Notes under the pieces: generated by a model
What the model was told of the DNA's origin: nothing
Databases searched by the model: none
The model's input: the letters and a program-made list of their open reading frames with translations, nothing else
Assembly (NCBI GenBank): GCA_005408345.1
Contig: SEMN01000336.1
Location: 124,001-188,000 of the forward strand
DNA length: 64,000 nt
Source: Macquaria australasica
Lineage: Eukaryota > Chordata > Actinopteri > Centrarchiformes > Percichthyidae
Direction of reading: 5' to 3'
In this document: positions 13,401-21,033 of the stretch, piece by piece
Layout of the letters: every line of letters begins with the position of its first letter
How positions within the stretch are numbered: the first letter of the stretch is position 1
Position numbers and translations under genes: made by a program

Positions 13401-14540
13401 TGATCGAACCAAAGCGGAACTGTTAATGGTACTAGTAAATTCACAGGACCATGGAGATGCTGTATGTGATGATGCTATTTCTCTGTGAACTTTCCAGCTG
13501 TCTGATAAGTATGGTTTGAGTTGCTCTCTTTACTTTGTACCCGTGATAGTGAGCCTGGGTCTGTTGGCTTCGTCTCAGTGCTTGGCACAAGATTGATTCT
13601 ACATCACTCTCGATTGAACAGCCGCTCTTTCTTAATCATGAGACAGCAGGCTCAGGAACAAAACCCTAAAGGTAGACCTTATAGTGTTTTTAAGCAGACC
13701 TAAAATGGCCGATGTGCGAGACGCCATTTTGTGTTTCCTTGTGTGTTTTGGGGGGCAGAATCCCAGCCTTGTATTCAATCAGAGGCAGCTGGTGGAAGCC
13801 ATATTTGCAGGCATCTGTGTGTGTACCTCCGTCTGAGAAGCAGCAGCCAGCCTACACAGGGATAGCCCACTGGAATGAGCTCAGTTTTTGGCAAAAAACG
13901 GAAACGAATTCCTGGCACAGAGTCGAGCAGCTTCTTTTTTTTTTCTCCCCCCTCTTTCGATCACATGCCAGAGTCTCAGGAAGCCAGTGAGTTGTTTGTT
14001 GGGCTTTCACACATTAGTGCTCTCACTTTCCGATGTCTGCTTACCGTTAAATTATTTGTTTGATTTATTTTAATGGAACGGATTTCTTAAAGACATTCAG
14101 CTCCGCAAAAAAAAAGACAAAAAAAAGAAGCTTCGTTGATCGGTGAGGATGTGCCAATATGCAAAATCTCAGAGGGTCTTGTTTTGTTGAGAAGTGATAA
14201 ACGTTTCTCCAAATGTTGGCAGTTGAAGACTTGTTGTTGAGCAGTGTTCAGCCATAAATCATGATTTTGAACCAGTTTCAGGAACCAAAACAAAGAATCA
14301 GACACAGAGATAAAACTGAAAATACGATGACACTCCTTTGTGCAGGGACTGAATTTGAACACATCAGTCGAAAACATAACGTAAATATACACCTCAAAAT
14401 TGACATTCCGACCCAGTTTTATCTTGCATGTATTTTACAGAGAAGAATAGTTAATTAAGATAACCCTCTCTGTCTCTTTTTCTTTGTACCATTGCAGGAC
14501 AGTTACCTTTGTGGATCTTTGATGCTGAAGCAACGTGGAT
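7466..14540. other. Noncoding interval upstream of the let-7 hairpins
   Basis: No protein-coding exon is supported on either strand. The interval contains a pyrimidine-rich, CpG-containing region at 7560-8560, a TG tract at 10160-10200, an AG tract at 11497-11512, three tandem copies of a tgagggcaag-like decamer at 12361-12390, and YY1-like motifs at 8356, 9536, 11851, 11954, 13702 and 13723. A good polypyrimidine tract and acceptor (tctttgtaccattgcag) ends near 14497, just before the first let-7 hairpin. This suggests the hairpins lie in or near a spliced host RNA. Confidence 0.4.
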
Positions 14541-14544
14541 GCTG

Positions 14545-14634
14545 TCCTTGGGGCTGAGGTAGTAGATTGAATAGTTGTGGGGTTGTGTAACCTCTTTTTG
14601 AGATAACTATACAATCTACTGTCTTTCCCAAGGA
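14545..14634 (+). ncRNA. let-7k: let-7 microRNA precursor, let-7k type
   Basis: The 5' arm at 14555-14576 carries the let-7 seed (TGAGGTAG) and continues AGATTGAATAGTT. That differs from let-7f at one position (A for T) and matches the let-7k mature sequence as I remember it from chicken. The 3' arm at 14607-14628 starts CTATACAATC and pairs back. The hairpin is extended by tccttgggg pairing with cccaagga at its base, and has the typical let-7 terminal loop containing gataa. Let-7 represses LIN28, HMGA2, RAS and cell-cycle mRNAs and is normally blocked by LIN28 in stem cells. It forms a cluster with the hairpin about 270 bp downstream. Confidence 0.95.
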
Positions 14635-14818
14635 GACAGCAGAGTCAGCCACTCGCCGACTGTCATCTCCGGATGGGCAATCATGCTGTCCAATCGAAAC
14701 ATACGCTTACAGCAATCAACATAATCGTGACAAGCATTGTTTTTTGCTAGGGCAGCTGAATCAGGTTGCAAGTTCCGCTAACAGGACGTGAACGTGTGGC
14801 GTGTTTGATTTGGGCTCT
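14635..14818 (+). other. Spacer between the two let-7 hairpins
   Basis: Spacer of about 180 bp with no third hairpin that I can recognise. Close spacing and shared strand imply a common primary transcript. No miR-100 or miR-125 sequence, the usual partners in other let-7 clusters, is seen here or nearby. Confidence 0.6.
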
Positions 14819-14907
14819 GTCAGGGTGAGGTAGTAGGTTGTATAGTTTGGTGGGTGGGATTGCACCCTGCTCAGGTGATAACTATACAGTCTATTGCCTT
14901 CCCTGAG
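14819..14907 (+). ncRNA. let-7j: let-7 microRNA precursor, let-7a/let-7j type
   Basis: The 5' arm at 14826-14847 is the canonical let-7a mature sequence (TGAGGTAGTAGG, then TTGTATAGTT). The 3' arm at 14882-14903 begins CTATACAGTC and ends CTTCCC. The base of the stem pairs tcaggg with ccctga. The mature product cannot be told from let-7a, and from memory chicken let-7j has the same mature sequence. The symbol let-7j rests on clustering with a let-7k-type hairpin, so let-7a is an equally fair name. Targets would be the shared let-7 set because seed and 3' supplementary region are canonical. Confidence 0.95.
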
Positions 14908-15503
14908 GCGCTCACTGAACACTCATGAATGTTCAACACACTCTCATGGCTAAGTATCACATTTATTCTTAGATTTCAGAAGAAAAAGGAGAAAGTAGAT
15001 ATGTGCTGCAAAAGGTTAGCGATGCATTGATTGAAGCTGTCAAATGACTTACTCAAAAATATGTACATCTCAATAAAATTATACTTGCCTCAAATCAGTT
15101 GTCCAGAAATCAGTGAATGAGATCTTGTTTGTCACCTACTGCAATTCTGATGGTTTCATGGTTTGTGTACAGCAGCAGCTGTTGAGTTTGTTAGTCTAGA
15201 GCACCCTCTAGTGGAGACTCATGAGATATCTTTGACTTAAATAAAGTTTGCAGACAAGGAGTAGGCGACCGAATGCCACGGCGGACTACGAGTATGCAGG
15301 GTTTTCATTCAAACCAAACACTACAAGTAGGGGTTTCACAAATTCAAACACTCACTGGCTGCCTGTATTTCTTCAGTTGTTAATCTGTAATAAAGCCTTA
15401 AATGATTGTTGGACATTTTCTTGTGTGAGTGAGTAAAAGAACCTGACAAAGTCCCATGAACTCAAACCTGAAACATGCTGGACTTATAATGACCCCATGG
15501 TCC
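14908..15503. other. Gap between let-7 hairpins and adenosine receptor; probably includes the receptor 3' UTR
   Basis: On the minus strand this follows the receptor stop codon. The first AATAAA on that strand that I noticed is at 14962-14967 (tttatt on plus), which would give a 3' UTR of about 540 nt ending about 55 bp from the let-7j hairpin. The two transcription units converge here. No other gene is seen. Confidence 0.4.
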
Positions 15504-15715
15504 TTAGGGTGTGGTCTTCCCTCCTGATCCACACATCTCTGTGTGATTGGCTCGGCTGCTTGTTCTTGATCGGCCAACTTGCTCGTCCCCATGGCAACAG
15601 TTTATGTTCATGAGGAGGCGCCTCCATATTTGACTGTAGGCCTGTTGGATCTTTGGGATGCGATAAGCATAGACCACAGGGTTGACTGCTGAGTTGGCAT
15701 GAGACAGGAGAATAC
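15504..15715 (-). CDS. Adenosine receptor coding exon 3 (TM7 and C-tail)
   Basis: Acceptor ccattttttccag precedes GTATTCTCC. It encodes ILLSHANSAVNPVVYAYRIP, helix 8, and a short tail containing a Cys pair and Ser/Thr residues, ending at the TAA at 15504-15506. TM7 on a separate exon differs from the two-coding-exon plan that I know for mammalian adenosine receptors. Confidence 0.9.
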
Positions 15716-16810
15716 CTGGAAAAAATGGATTTGTTACCGTTTCACTGCAACTGCTGGTAAGTATTGTGATCTGTCAATACATGATATATGAAAAAAAGCA
15801 TTTAAAGCGTCATGGGAAACTTTGCAAACAAATCTCTCAACATTAATTAAAAAAAACTATCTACAGACTGTGTAAGGACTAGAAGAGCTACTGTCACCTG
15901 CCTGTATAGAGTGTCCCTTGTGTGACAGCTTGAGGACCATGAAACAGCAGCAGACAGTTCATCAGGTGCAGGGGAATCCAGCAGCCGGCAAACAAAATGA
16001 GAACCAGAGCCAGGGAGCAGGCCAGCCTCTTCTCCCTGAGCAGAGAGGCCCGGGCTTGAGGACAGCTCTCCTTCAGACGGCCCTGCAGGCTCCAGAAGAT
16101 TCGAGTGTAGAGGAGGGTCATGACCAGCAGGGGTGCCATGACACATCCCAGGAAGTTGAAGTAGACCATGAAGGGGAGGGAGATAACTGAGAGGAAGGTG
16201 CAGGGTGGAGAGATGAAGGAAGTGGAGGACGATGTATTGGTGGAATCAGACGCTAGAGAGGAGTAGTTGTTCCAGCCAAACAGAGGGGTGAACCCCAGTA
16301 GGCAGGAAAGCGTCCAGCACACGGACACGGCCGTCCATGTTCGCCTCTGTGTGGCCAGGGCTTTGTATCTGAGAAAGAGGGATAAAACAGAAAGAAGGAA
16401 TGATTATTTCTAACCATGCTATCCATATGGCTTGTCTACCTGTAAACCAGTGTTTCAGAGTGCGAACTTCACCTGAGCGGTGTGTGTAACCGGAGGTATC
16501 GGTCCACGGCGATAGCTAGCAGTGACAGCACAGAAGCCTGAGTCAGCACCAGCACGACACAGCTGAGAAGTAGGCACAGGTCAGGGGTCAGACTCACCCA
16601 GCCATCCAATAGTACAGACAAGGGCACAGCAACCACACCCACTAGGAAGTCAGCCACGGCCAAGGAAACAAGGAAGAAGAAGGTTGGCTCTCGAAGCGAA
16701 TCCCGGATACCAATACACACCGCACACACCACCAACACATTGCCAAGGCAACAGGCCACAGCAATCAGCACTTCTAGGACTGTGTAGGCCACCCAACTCC
16801 ATTCAGCCAT
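15504..16810 (-). CDS. Adenosine receptor, A1/A3 class (A3-like), complete
   Basis: Class A GPCR for extracellular adenosine at the plasma membrane; A1 and A3 types couple to Gi. Coding exons 16473-16810, 15902-16368 and 15504-15715 join in frame to 338 aa (human A1 is 326). Visible family marks are N24 in TM1, D54 in LAVAD of TM2, C79, the DRY motif at 103-105, the FGWNN segment at 143-147, and ECL2 C169 with F171 (ring-stacking Phe). TM6 has W243, P245 and N250 (adenine contact), and TM7 has S273-H274 (ribose contacts) and NPVVY at 280-284. The exon 1/2 junction after the TM3 DRYLR region is the family's conserved intron. Leu172 sits where A1/A2 have Glu and A3 has Val, and the TM7 start GILLSHANS equals A3, so A3-like is favoured over A1. 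Predicted N-glycosylation sites are N147 and N157. The second intron has an apparent GC donor. Confidence 0.93.
15902..16368 (-). CDS. Adenosine receptor coding exon 2 (ICL2 to ECL3)
   Basis: Acceptor tttctcag precedes ATACAAAG. The exon carries ICL2, TM4, ECL2 with a Ser/Thr-rich insert and glycosylation sequons, TM5, ICL3 and TM6, and stops in ECL3 after residue 268. The frame requires the exon to end at ACAG followed by gcaggt. The next GT, four bases further, gives a frame that does not reach TM7 directly from the main acceptor. Confidence 0.9.
16473..16810 (-). CDS. Adenosine receptor coding exon 1 (TM1-TM3)
   Basis: Begins at the ATG at 16808-16810 and encodes residues 1-112 plus two bases of R113. 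It covers TM1 to TM3 including DRY, and ends at a CAG|gtgaag donor in phase 2. The short N-terminus before TM1 (about 8 residues) is usual for adenosine receptors and supports this start. Confidence 0.93.
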
Positions 16811-17204
16811 AACAGAAGATGGAGACCAGGGAAGACAGAGAAGCTATGAAGTGTGATAGAGCAGGTTTCCTTGAAGACCGTGGACAGGTGGGTTGAATTC
16901 CACAGTGAGGGTTAAGTCCAGCATAATCCTGTGTTTGGTGTTCAGACGGTGTATTCCTGCTTTCAGCTCTTGGCTTCAAATGACCAGAAAAGCATTGAAC
17001 AAATGCTTTTTATATGCAAACATGCATGCGCTTCTGTGTGCACACACAACAACAGGCGTGCACTCTATGGAGACGCCATCTGTATTTCATCAGTGAGTGA
17101 AAAACCCTTTCTCACTCTAATAAATGCCTCAGTAGTCTTAGAGGAGAGGACTTCTGAATGATCCATGGCACATTTTTCACACAACAGGTGTGTTTGATAT
17201 TGCC
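16811..17204. other. Upstream region of the adenosine receptor gene
   Basis: Should hold the 5' UTR and promoter of the minus-strand receptor. I see no clear TATA/CCAAT pair and no confident upstream exon. Confidence 0.4.
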
Positions 17205-17608
17205 AGCTGTACTCAGATCTTTTACTTGAGTAAAAGTATAATACAATGTAGAAATACTAAAATACAAGTACAGCTTAAGGTACTTAAAATATCAGTGTGT
17301 CAGGTGTCATATTTTTATATGTATTATATTACCAATGCATTAATTTGTAAGCAGTATTTTAAAGTTGAACTAATTTGAACTATTTTATATGATGTTGGGT
17401 AGTCTGATTTGTCATATTAGTTGAACACATGTTTTATATGTAAAATCTAAATCTGGAACGTATCTAGTAACTAAAGCTGTCAAATAAATGTAGTGGAGTA
17501 AAAGGTACAAAAGTACAGTATAAAGTAGCATAAAATGGAAACATTCAAGTAAAATATCAATATCATACCTAAGTACAGTACTTAACGTAGTTACTTTTCT
17601 CCACCCAG
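17205..17608. repeat. Teleost interspersed repeat with inverted ends (GGTGGAAGAAGTA family, fuller copy)
   Basis: Left end gtactcagatcttttacttg, right end acgtagttacttttctccac. Internal phrases (gagtaaaagtata, tacaagtacagc, gtagtggagtaaaaggtaca) match the copy at 849. The ends are roughly inverted, consistent with a non-autonomous DNA transposon. It is noncoding, and the ORF inside it is spurious. Confidence 0.6.
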
Positions 17609-18035
17609 AACAAGTTTGCGACAATTACTAGAACAAAAAAAACGATCAGCTTTGCAGTATGAGCTCTCCTGCATAGTCAGGAATGACGGTCCATGTGTGT
17701 TGAATATTATGTAATTTGCCCCGTGTCATGTGGTTTTCAGCATATATGTGTGTGGCCCCATCATTTGACTATGGAAATTAAATTGCTTTGGTAGCTTCAT
17801 ATAAGAAAGTAATCGCAAATGTGTTCAGTGTGCGTGTGTGCGTCTTGCTACTCGGTGTGTCAGGGGACTTTGTAGATGTTACTGATTAACAGGTCTGTTT
17901 TTATGGGCAGTTTTTCAATGCACGCTTACTTTGCATACAATTTTGGCTGTGGGTGTGTGTGGATGTTTGCTTCAGTTTATAAGCACATCTGTGTTTGCTT
18001 GGCTGATATGCACTACACAGTATATCTTTGTTCAC

Positions 18036-18036
<1 letters not shown>
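17609..18036. other. Intergenic, nothing recognised
   Basis: Unique-looking AT-rich sequence with short TG runs between the repeat and the GATA microsatellite. No gene seen. Confidence 0.5.

Positions 18037-18093
<57 letters not shown>
18037..18093 (+). repeat. (TAGA)14 microsatellite
   Basis: Perfect tetranucleotide tract of about 14 units, downstream of the SPI gene's 3' end. Likely length-polymorphic. Confidence 0.95.
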
Positions 18094-18667
18094 CAGATAT
18101 ATCAGGTGACAAAATATATCAGGTTTTCTGAAAATATTTTCAGATTTATTCATTCATCTTAAAAATATATATTTTAACACAAACAGATCATGTTTACACA
18201 ACCTAATTTTGTTAAGAAGTCTATAAAATGATCTTATATCTGCTGAATATCTGCAATACAGAATCACAGAATCACAAAAACAAAACAGAAAACCACAACT
18301 TTTATTTTCAGAATGATTTAAGTTCTACTTATAAAGTAGATATGATGTGATAACCTTTTAGATTTACAGAATTTTTAATGCCAGCTGAGTTTTCACACGT
18401 TGCCCATCCAGTGCTTTCTCATATCACTATCAACATTTCCTGTTTGCCCCTTACACGAACTCCAATATGGTTCTGTATCTACAGAAAGCTCTGACCTACA
18501 GTGTTTCATCTTCTGGCTTCTCAAATACTCAGTATTCATTTGTTTCTATATGCCATAGAATTAGAATCAGGAGAATGGACATTAATGGGACAAACACAGC
18601 AATTTTCTCTGAATATCCATTGTGCTTATTCTATTTCTATGCTTATATACACTCTCCATCTTGCTTC
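18094..18667 (-). other. Probable 3' UTR/downstream region of the SPI-class gene
   Basis: Follows the SPI stop codon on the minus strand. A minus-strand AATAAA (tttatt at 18301-18306) about 360 nt downstream is a candidate polyadenylation signal. No other gene seen. Confidence 0.35.
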
Positions 18668-18975
18668 CTACACTGTGTTAGAGTCTCCTTGTAGGCCTCT
18701 CAGCGTCTTTTCATCGAACCGGTAGGTGAGTTTCCTCTTCACCTTCTGAATCTCGCCGGTGCGGGAGTAGTTCCTCAGCGCCCGTGCCATCTTCTGGTAG
18801 GTCATGGTCTTGCGATTACCTTTCCGCCGGCCCCACAGCTGTGCCAGGCGCTCCTTGTTTTGGGAGGAGAACTGGAACGTGCCGGCAGAGGATTGGACCC
18901 ACCAGATGCAGCTCCGCATCGATGGTGTCTGGAGCATCTCGAACAGGAACTGGAACAACCGCTCCTTCTTCTTTC
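18668..18975 (-). CDS. SPI-class gene coding exon 5 (ETS domain)
   Basis: Acceptor ttcgcag, then GAAAGAAG. The whole ETS DNA-binding domain and stop are on this exon, as in PU.1. It ends with a 15-residue tail after LTYRF (DEKTLRGLQGDSNTV). GC content is clearly higher than in flanking introns. Confidence 0.95.
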
Positions 18976-20689
18976 CTGCGAAGGAGGAAGGGGATATAAA
19001 TACAAATATGAGGTGACTGACTCATACGTGTGTGTATGTGTGAACATGCATGTTTTTGCCCCAACCGAGGTCTTCACACTAAATACATGGATGTTTAGTG
19101 TGTAGATATGTTGACGTTTTGAATTGTGGAGAGTCTTGGTGCACACATGGAGATGTGTGTGTGTGTGTGTACCTGAAAGTGGGGCAAGAGGCAGGGAGTC
19201 TCTGTCCTTCCTGCCTCCCCTGTCAGACGATGGTGACGGGGAATCTTGGTATTCCTGGTACTGGGAGCTGCTGGACTGGGAGTCTGAGTCAATATATGCA
19301 GGTGCCTCGTAGCAGTACGAAATGTGGTCCTGAAGCAAACACATATAAAAACATACAATCATACAAATCATGAATAGACTCAATTAAAAAGTCTAAATTC
19401 AGCCTCAAAATGTGAAATGTGTCACACAGGGATGTGTAGTTGTATTCAACTATTAAATAGGTAATTAGGCTTTAATTTACTAAGAGATTGAAGTCCTTGA
19501 ACTCACCCATTGGTTGTCATGGGGACTAGGCCAGGCTTTAGGCAGGGCTTGCTCTTCATATTCCTCGTTTGGAGTGTGAGAGCCACAGTGCCACTCATAC
19601 GGATGCTGACCTGACCAGCTATTCTCTACGGAGAAACAGGCAAAATATACAGTCAAATAAAAGGTATTTAAGTATACAAGCACTTACATCATCCCATTAG
19701 CATCTTTTTCATTATCATCGCTGCCACCCTCACACTAACCTATGATCCTGTTGCCCTGGTGGGAGTGTGTGTGCGTTTGTTGCCCCACGGTGGTTGGAGG
19801 TGACGCAGGTGTGCGTGCAGACTGGACCTCCAGTGAGTGCTCCTGCAGGTACTCCTCGATGACCTCCAGGTCCACCTCGGGGCAGGAGGAGGGAGCCACC
19901 CCGCTCCAGGCGCCCCGGTCTCCAATCAGCCTGATCTCGGTCACATAAGCCATCTGACAGACACAGAGCAGGACAGCGTCTTTCAGAAATCATACACCCA
20001 CTGGTTTTCACCTGAGCGAGTTTGTTGTGTGATGCTGACAGAGAGAAAACACTTAGCCTGAGGTTGTCATTATCACCTGCTGTTTTTTTCATGAAAACCC
20101 TTTGTTGTTTTGTTGAGGTGCACTATTGTGCTGTGGTGCATCATACAGTGAATAATTTTGCTCTGAGATCTGAAGATCAGGGATGCACTCATTCATCAAT
20201 TTTAAATGAGCTGCTAACTGTCTATGAATCATGAATTCTACATGATATTAAACAGCACTGATCATACTTGTAATATGATTAATATTTTCCATCTAGGGTA
20301 TAGCATAGATTTGTCAAACTCCAAAATGACACACAGTAATGACATTCACGTGTAGCAGTGAACCGTCTGATATTTAACCTAATCTGATCTGAGCTGTGTG
20401 TTGTTCTGTTTGTATCTTGAAAATGAGTCAGGTGAGACCATGTATGTTTTAGTTTGACTGGCAAATTTATGCAAGTGTTGTGCCTTGGCCAGCAACATTC
20501 AGATAACAGTGATGTGTGGCTTAGCTGCTATTCTTACAAATAAGCCTTTACCCTCAGCCGGCACACCCCAGTTACAGGTAACATGATAATATCTTAAAGC
20601 CACTGTTACTCAAACATCCAGTTGTATAAATATAAACACAGATTAAAATATAATAATATCCGACTCACCGTCTCCATTTCTGCCAACAT
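18668..20689 (-). CDS. SPI/PU.1-subfamily ETS transcription factor, complete
   Basis: Nuclear transcription factor of the SPI group (PU.1, SPI-B, SPI-C), which binds GGAA sites and drives myeloid and lymphoid genes. Coding exons 20669-20689, 19740-19953, 19507-19625, 19173-19329 and 18668-18975 join in frame to 272 aa (human PU.1 is 270). The N-terminus (MLAEMET) and five-exon plan resemble PU.1. Residues about 20-120 are acidic and aromatic, like an activation region; 120-170 is Ser/Asp/Gln-rich. The ETS domain runs from KKKERLFQFL at 172 to LTYRF at 253-257. Its recognition helix MARALRNY at 233-240 carries the DNA-contacting R235 and R238. LWGRRKGNRKTMTYQKM resembles SPI-C most, whereas GEIQKVKRKLTY resembles SPI-B, so I do not assign a paralogue name. 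Confidence 0.93.
19173..19329 (-). CDS. SPI-class gene coding exon 4 (PEST-like linker)
   Basis: Acceptor gtttgcttcag, then GACCACATT; donor CTTTCAG|gtacac, phase 1. Encodes residues 119-170, rich in Ser, Asp, Gln and Pro, in the place of the PU.1 PEST region. An AC dinucleotide run starts right after the donor, inside its consensus. Confidence 0.87.
19507..19625 (-). CDS. SPI-class gene coding exon 3
   Basis: Acceptor ctccgtag, then AGAATAGC; donor CAATGG|gtgagt, phase 0. Encodes residues 79-118 with a tyrosine, tryptophan and glutamate-rich segment (HPYEWHC, NEEYEEQ), in the position of the PU.1 acidic/Gln-rich region. Confidence 0.87.
19740..19953 (-). CDS. SPI-class gene coding exon 2
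   Basis: Acceptor tctgtcag, then ATGGCTTATG; donor ATAG|gttagt, phase 1. Encodes residues 8-78 with an acidic stretch (EVDLEVIEEYLQEHSLEV) likely to be part of the activation domain. The exon itself starts with ATG, so Met8 is an alternative start if the upstream exon is skipped. Confidence 0.88.
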
Positions 20690-20703
20690 ACTTAAAGGAC
20701 AAT
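20669..20703 (-). CDS. SPI-class gene exon with start codon
   Basis: Acceptor ctctttccag, then 14 nt of 5' UTR, then ATG at 20689-20687, seven codons (MLAEMET) and the donor ACG|gtgagt in phase 0. The tiny first coding segment is characteristic of the PU.1 family (human starts MLQACKMEG). The coding part is 20669-20689. Confidence 0.85.
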
Positions 20704-20887
20704 CTGGAAAGAGAAAACACTCTTGTGAGACACCAGAATCAAAGCTCAAAATTCACAACATGAACAGAGAAGTGAAAGAAGCTGTCACACATACTTCTCT
20801 AACTTATCAGAGGTCATATGACAACAAAAGACAAACAGACCAAGTCAGAACCTGAATGAATGAGCATAACGAAGAAGATATCTGTAC

Positions 20888-21033
20888 CTTGTTAAGTCAG
20901 AGGTGTATTCCTGTGTCTGGTACAGTGAAATAGTATCCTGAGGCAGTAGAGGGTGGAGGCATGAGAATGTAAATGCTCACCTGAATGATGTTCCACCTGG
21001 ACGTCACCTCTCTTATAAGCCTTTTTGGCCAAT
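20888..21033 (-). promoter_or_regulatory. SPI-class gene promoter (CCAAT + TATA) and probable 5' UTR exon
   Basis: On the minus strand a CCAAT box (ccaat on plus at 21029-21033, GGATTGGCC on minus) is followed by TTATAAG at 21013-21019, placing the start site near 20988. A donor aacaag|gtacag at 20888/20887 then gives a noncoding first exon of about 100 nt, which splices to the acceptor at 20704. A second donor (attcag|gtgagc) at 20981/20980 lies implausibly close to the start site. The elements are visible; the start site is inferred. Confidence 0.5.

Noticed and set aside
18802..19383. 193-codon minus-strand ORF over the SPI locus
   Set aside because: It reads one SPI exon in frame but then continues through an intron and the ETS exon in the wrong frame. 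The spliced model explains the DNA better.
20970..20981. Splice donor attcag|gtgagc in the SPI 5' region
   Set aside because: It lies only about 7 nt from the start site predicted by the TATA box; the donor at 20888 gives a more plausible first exon.
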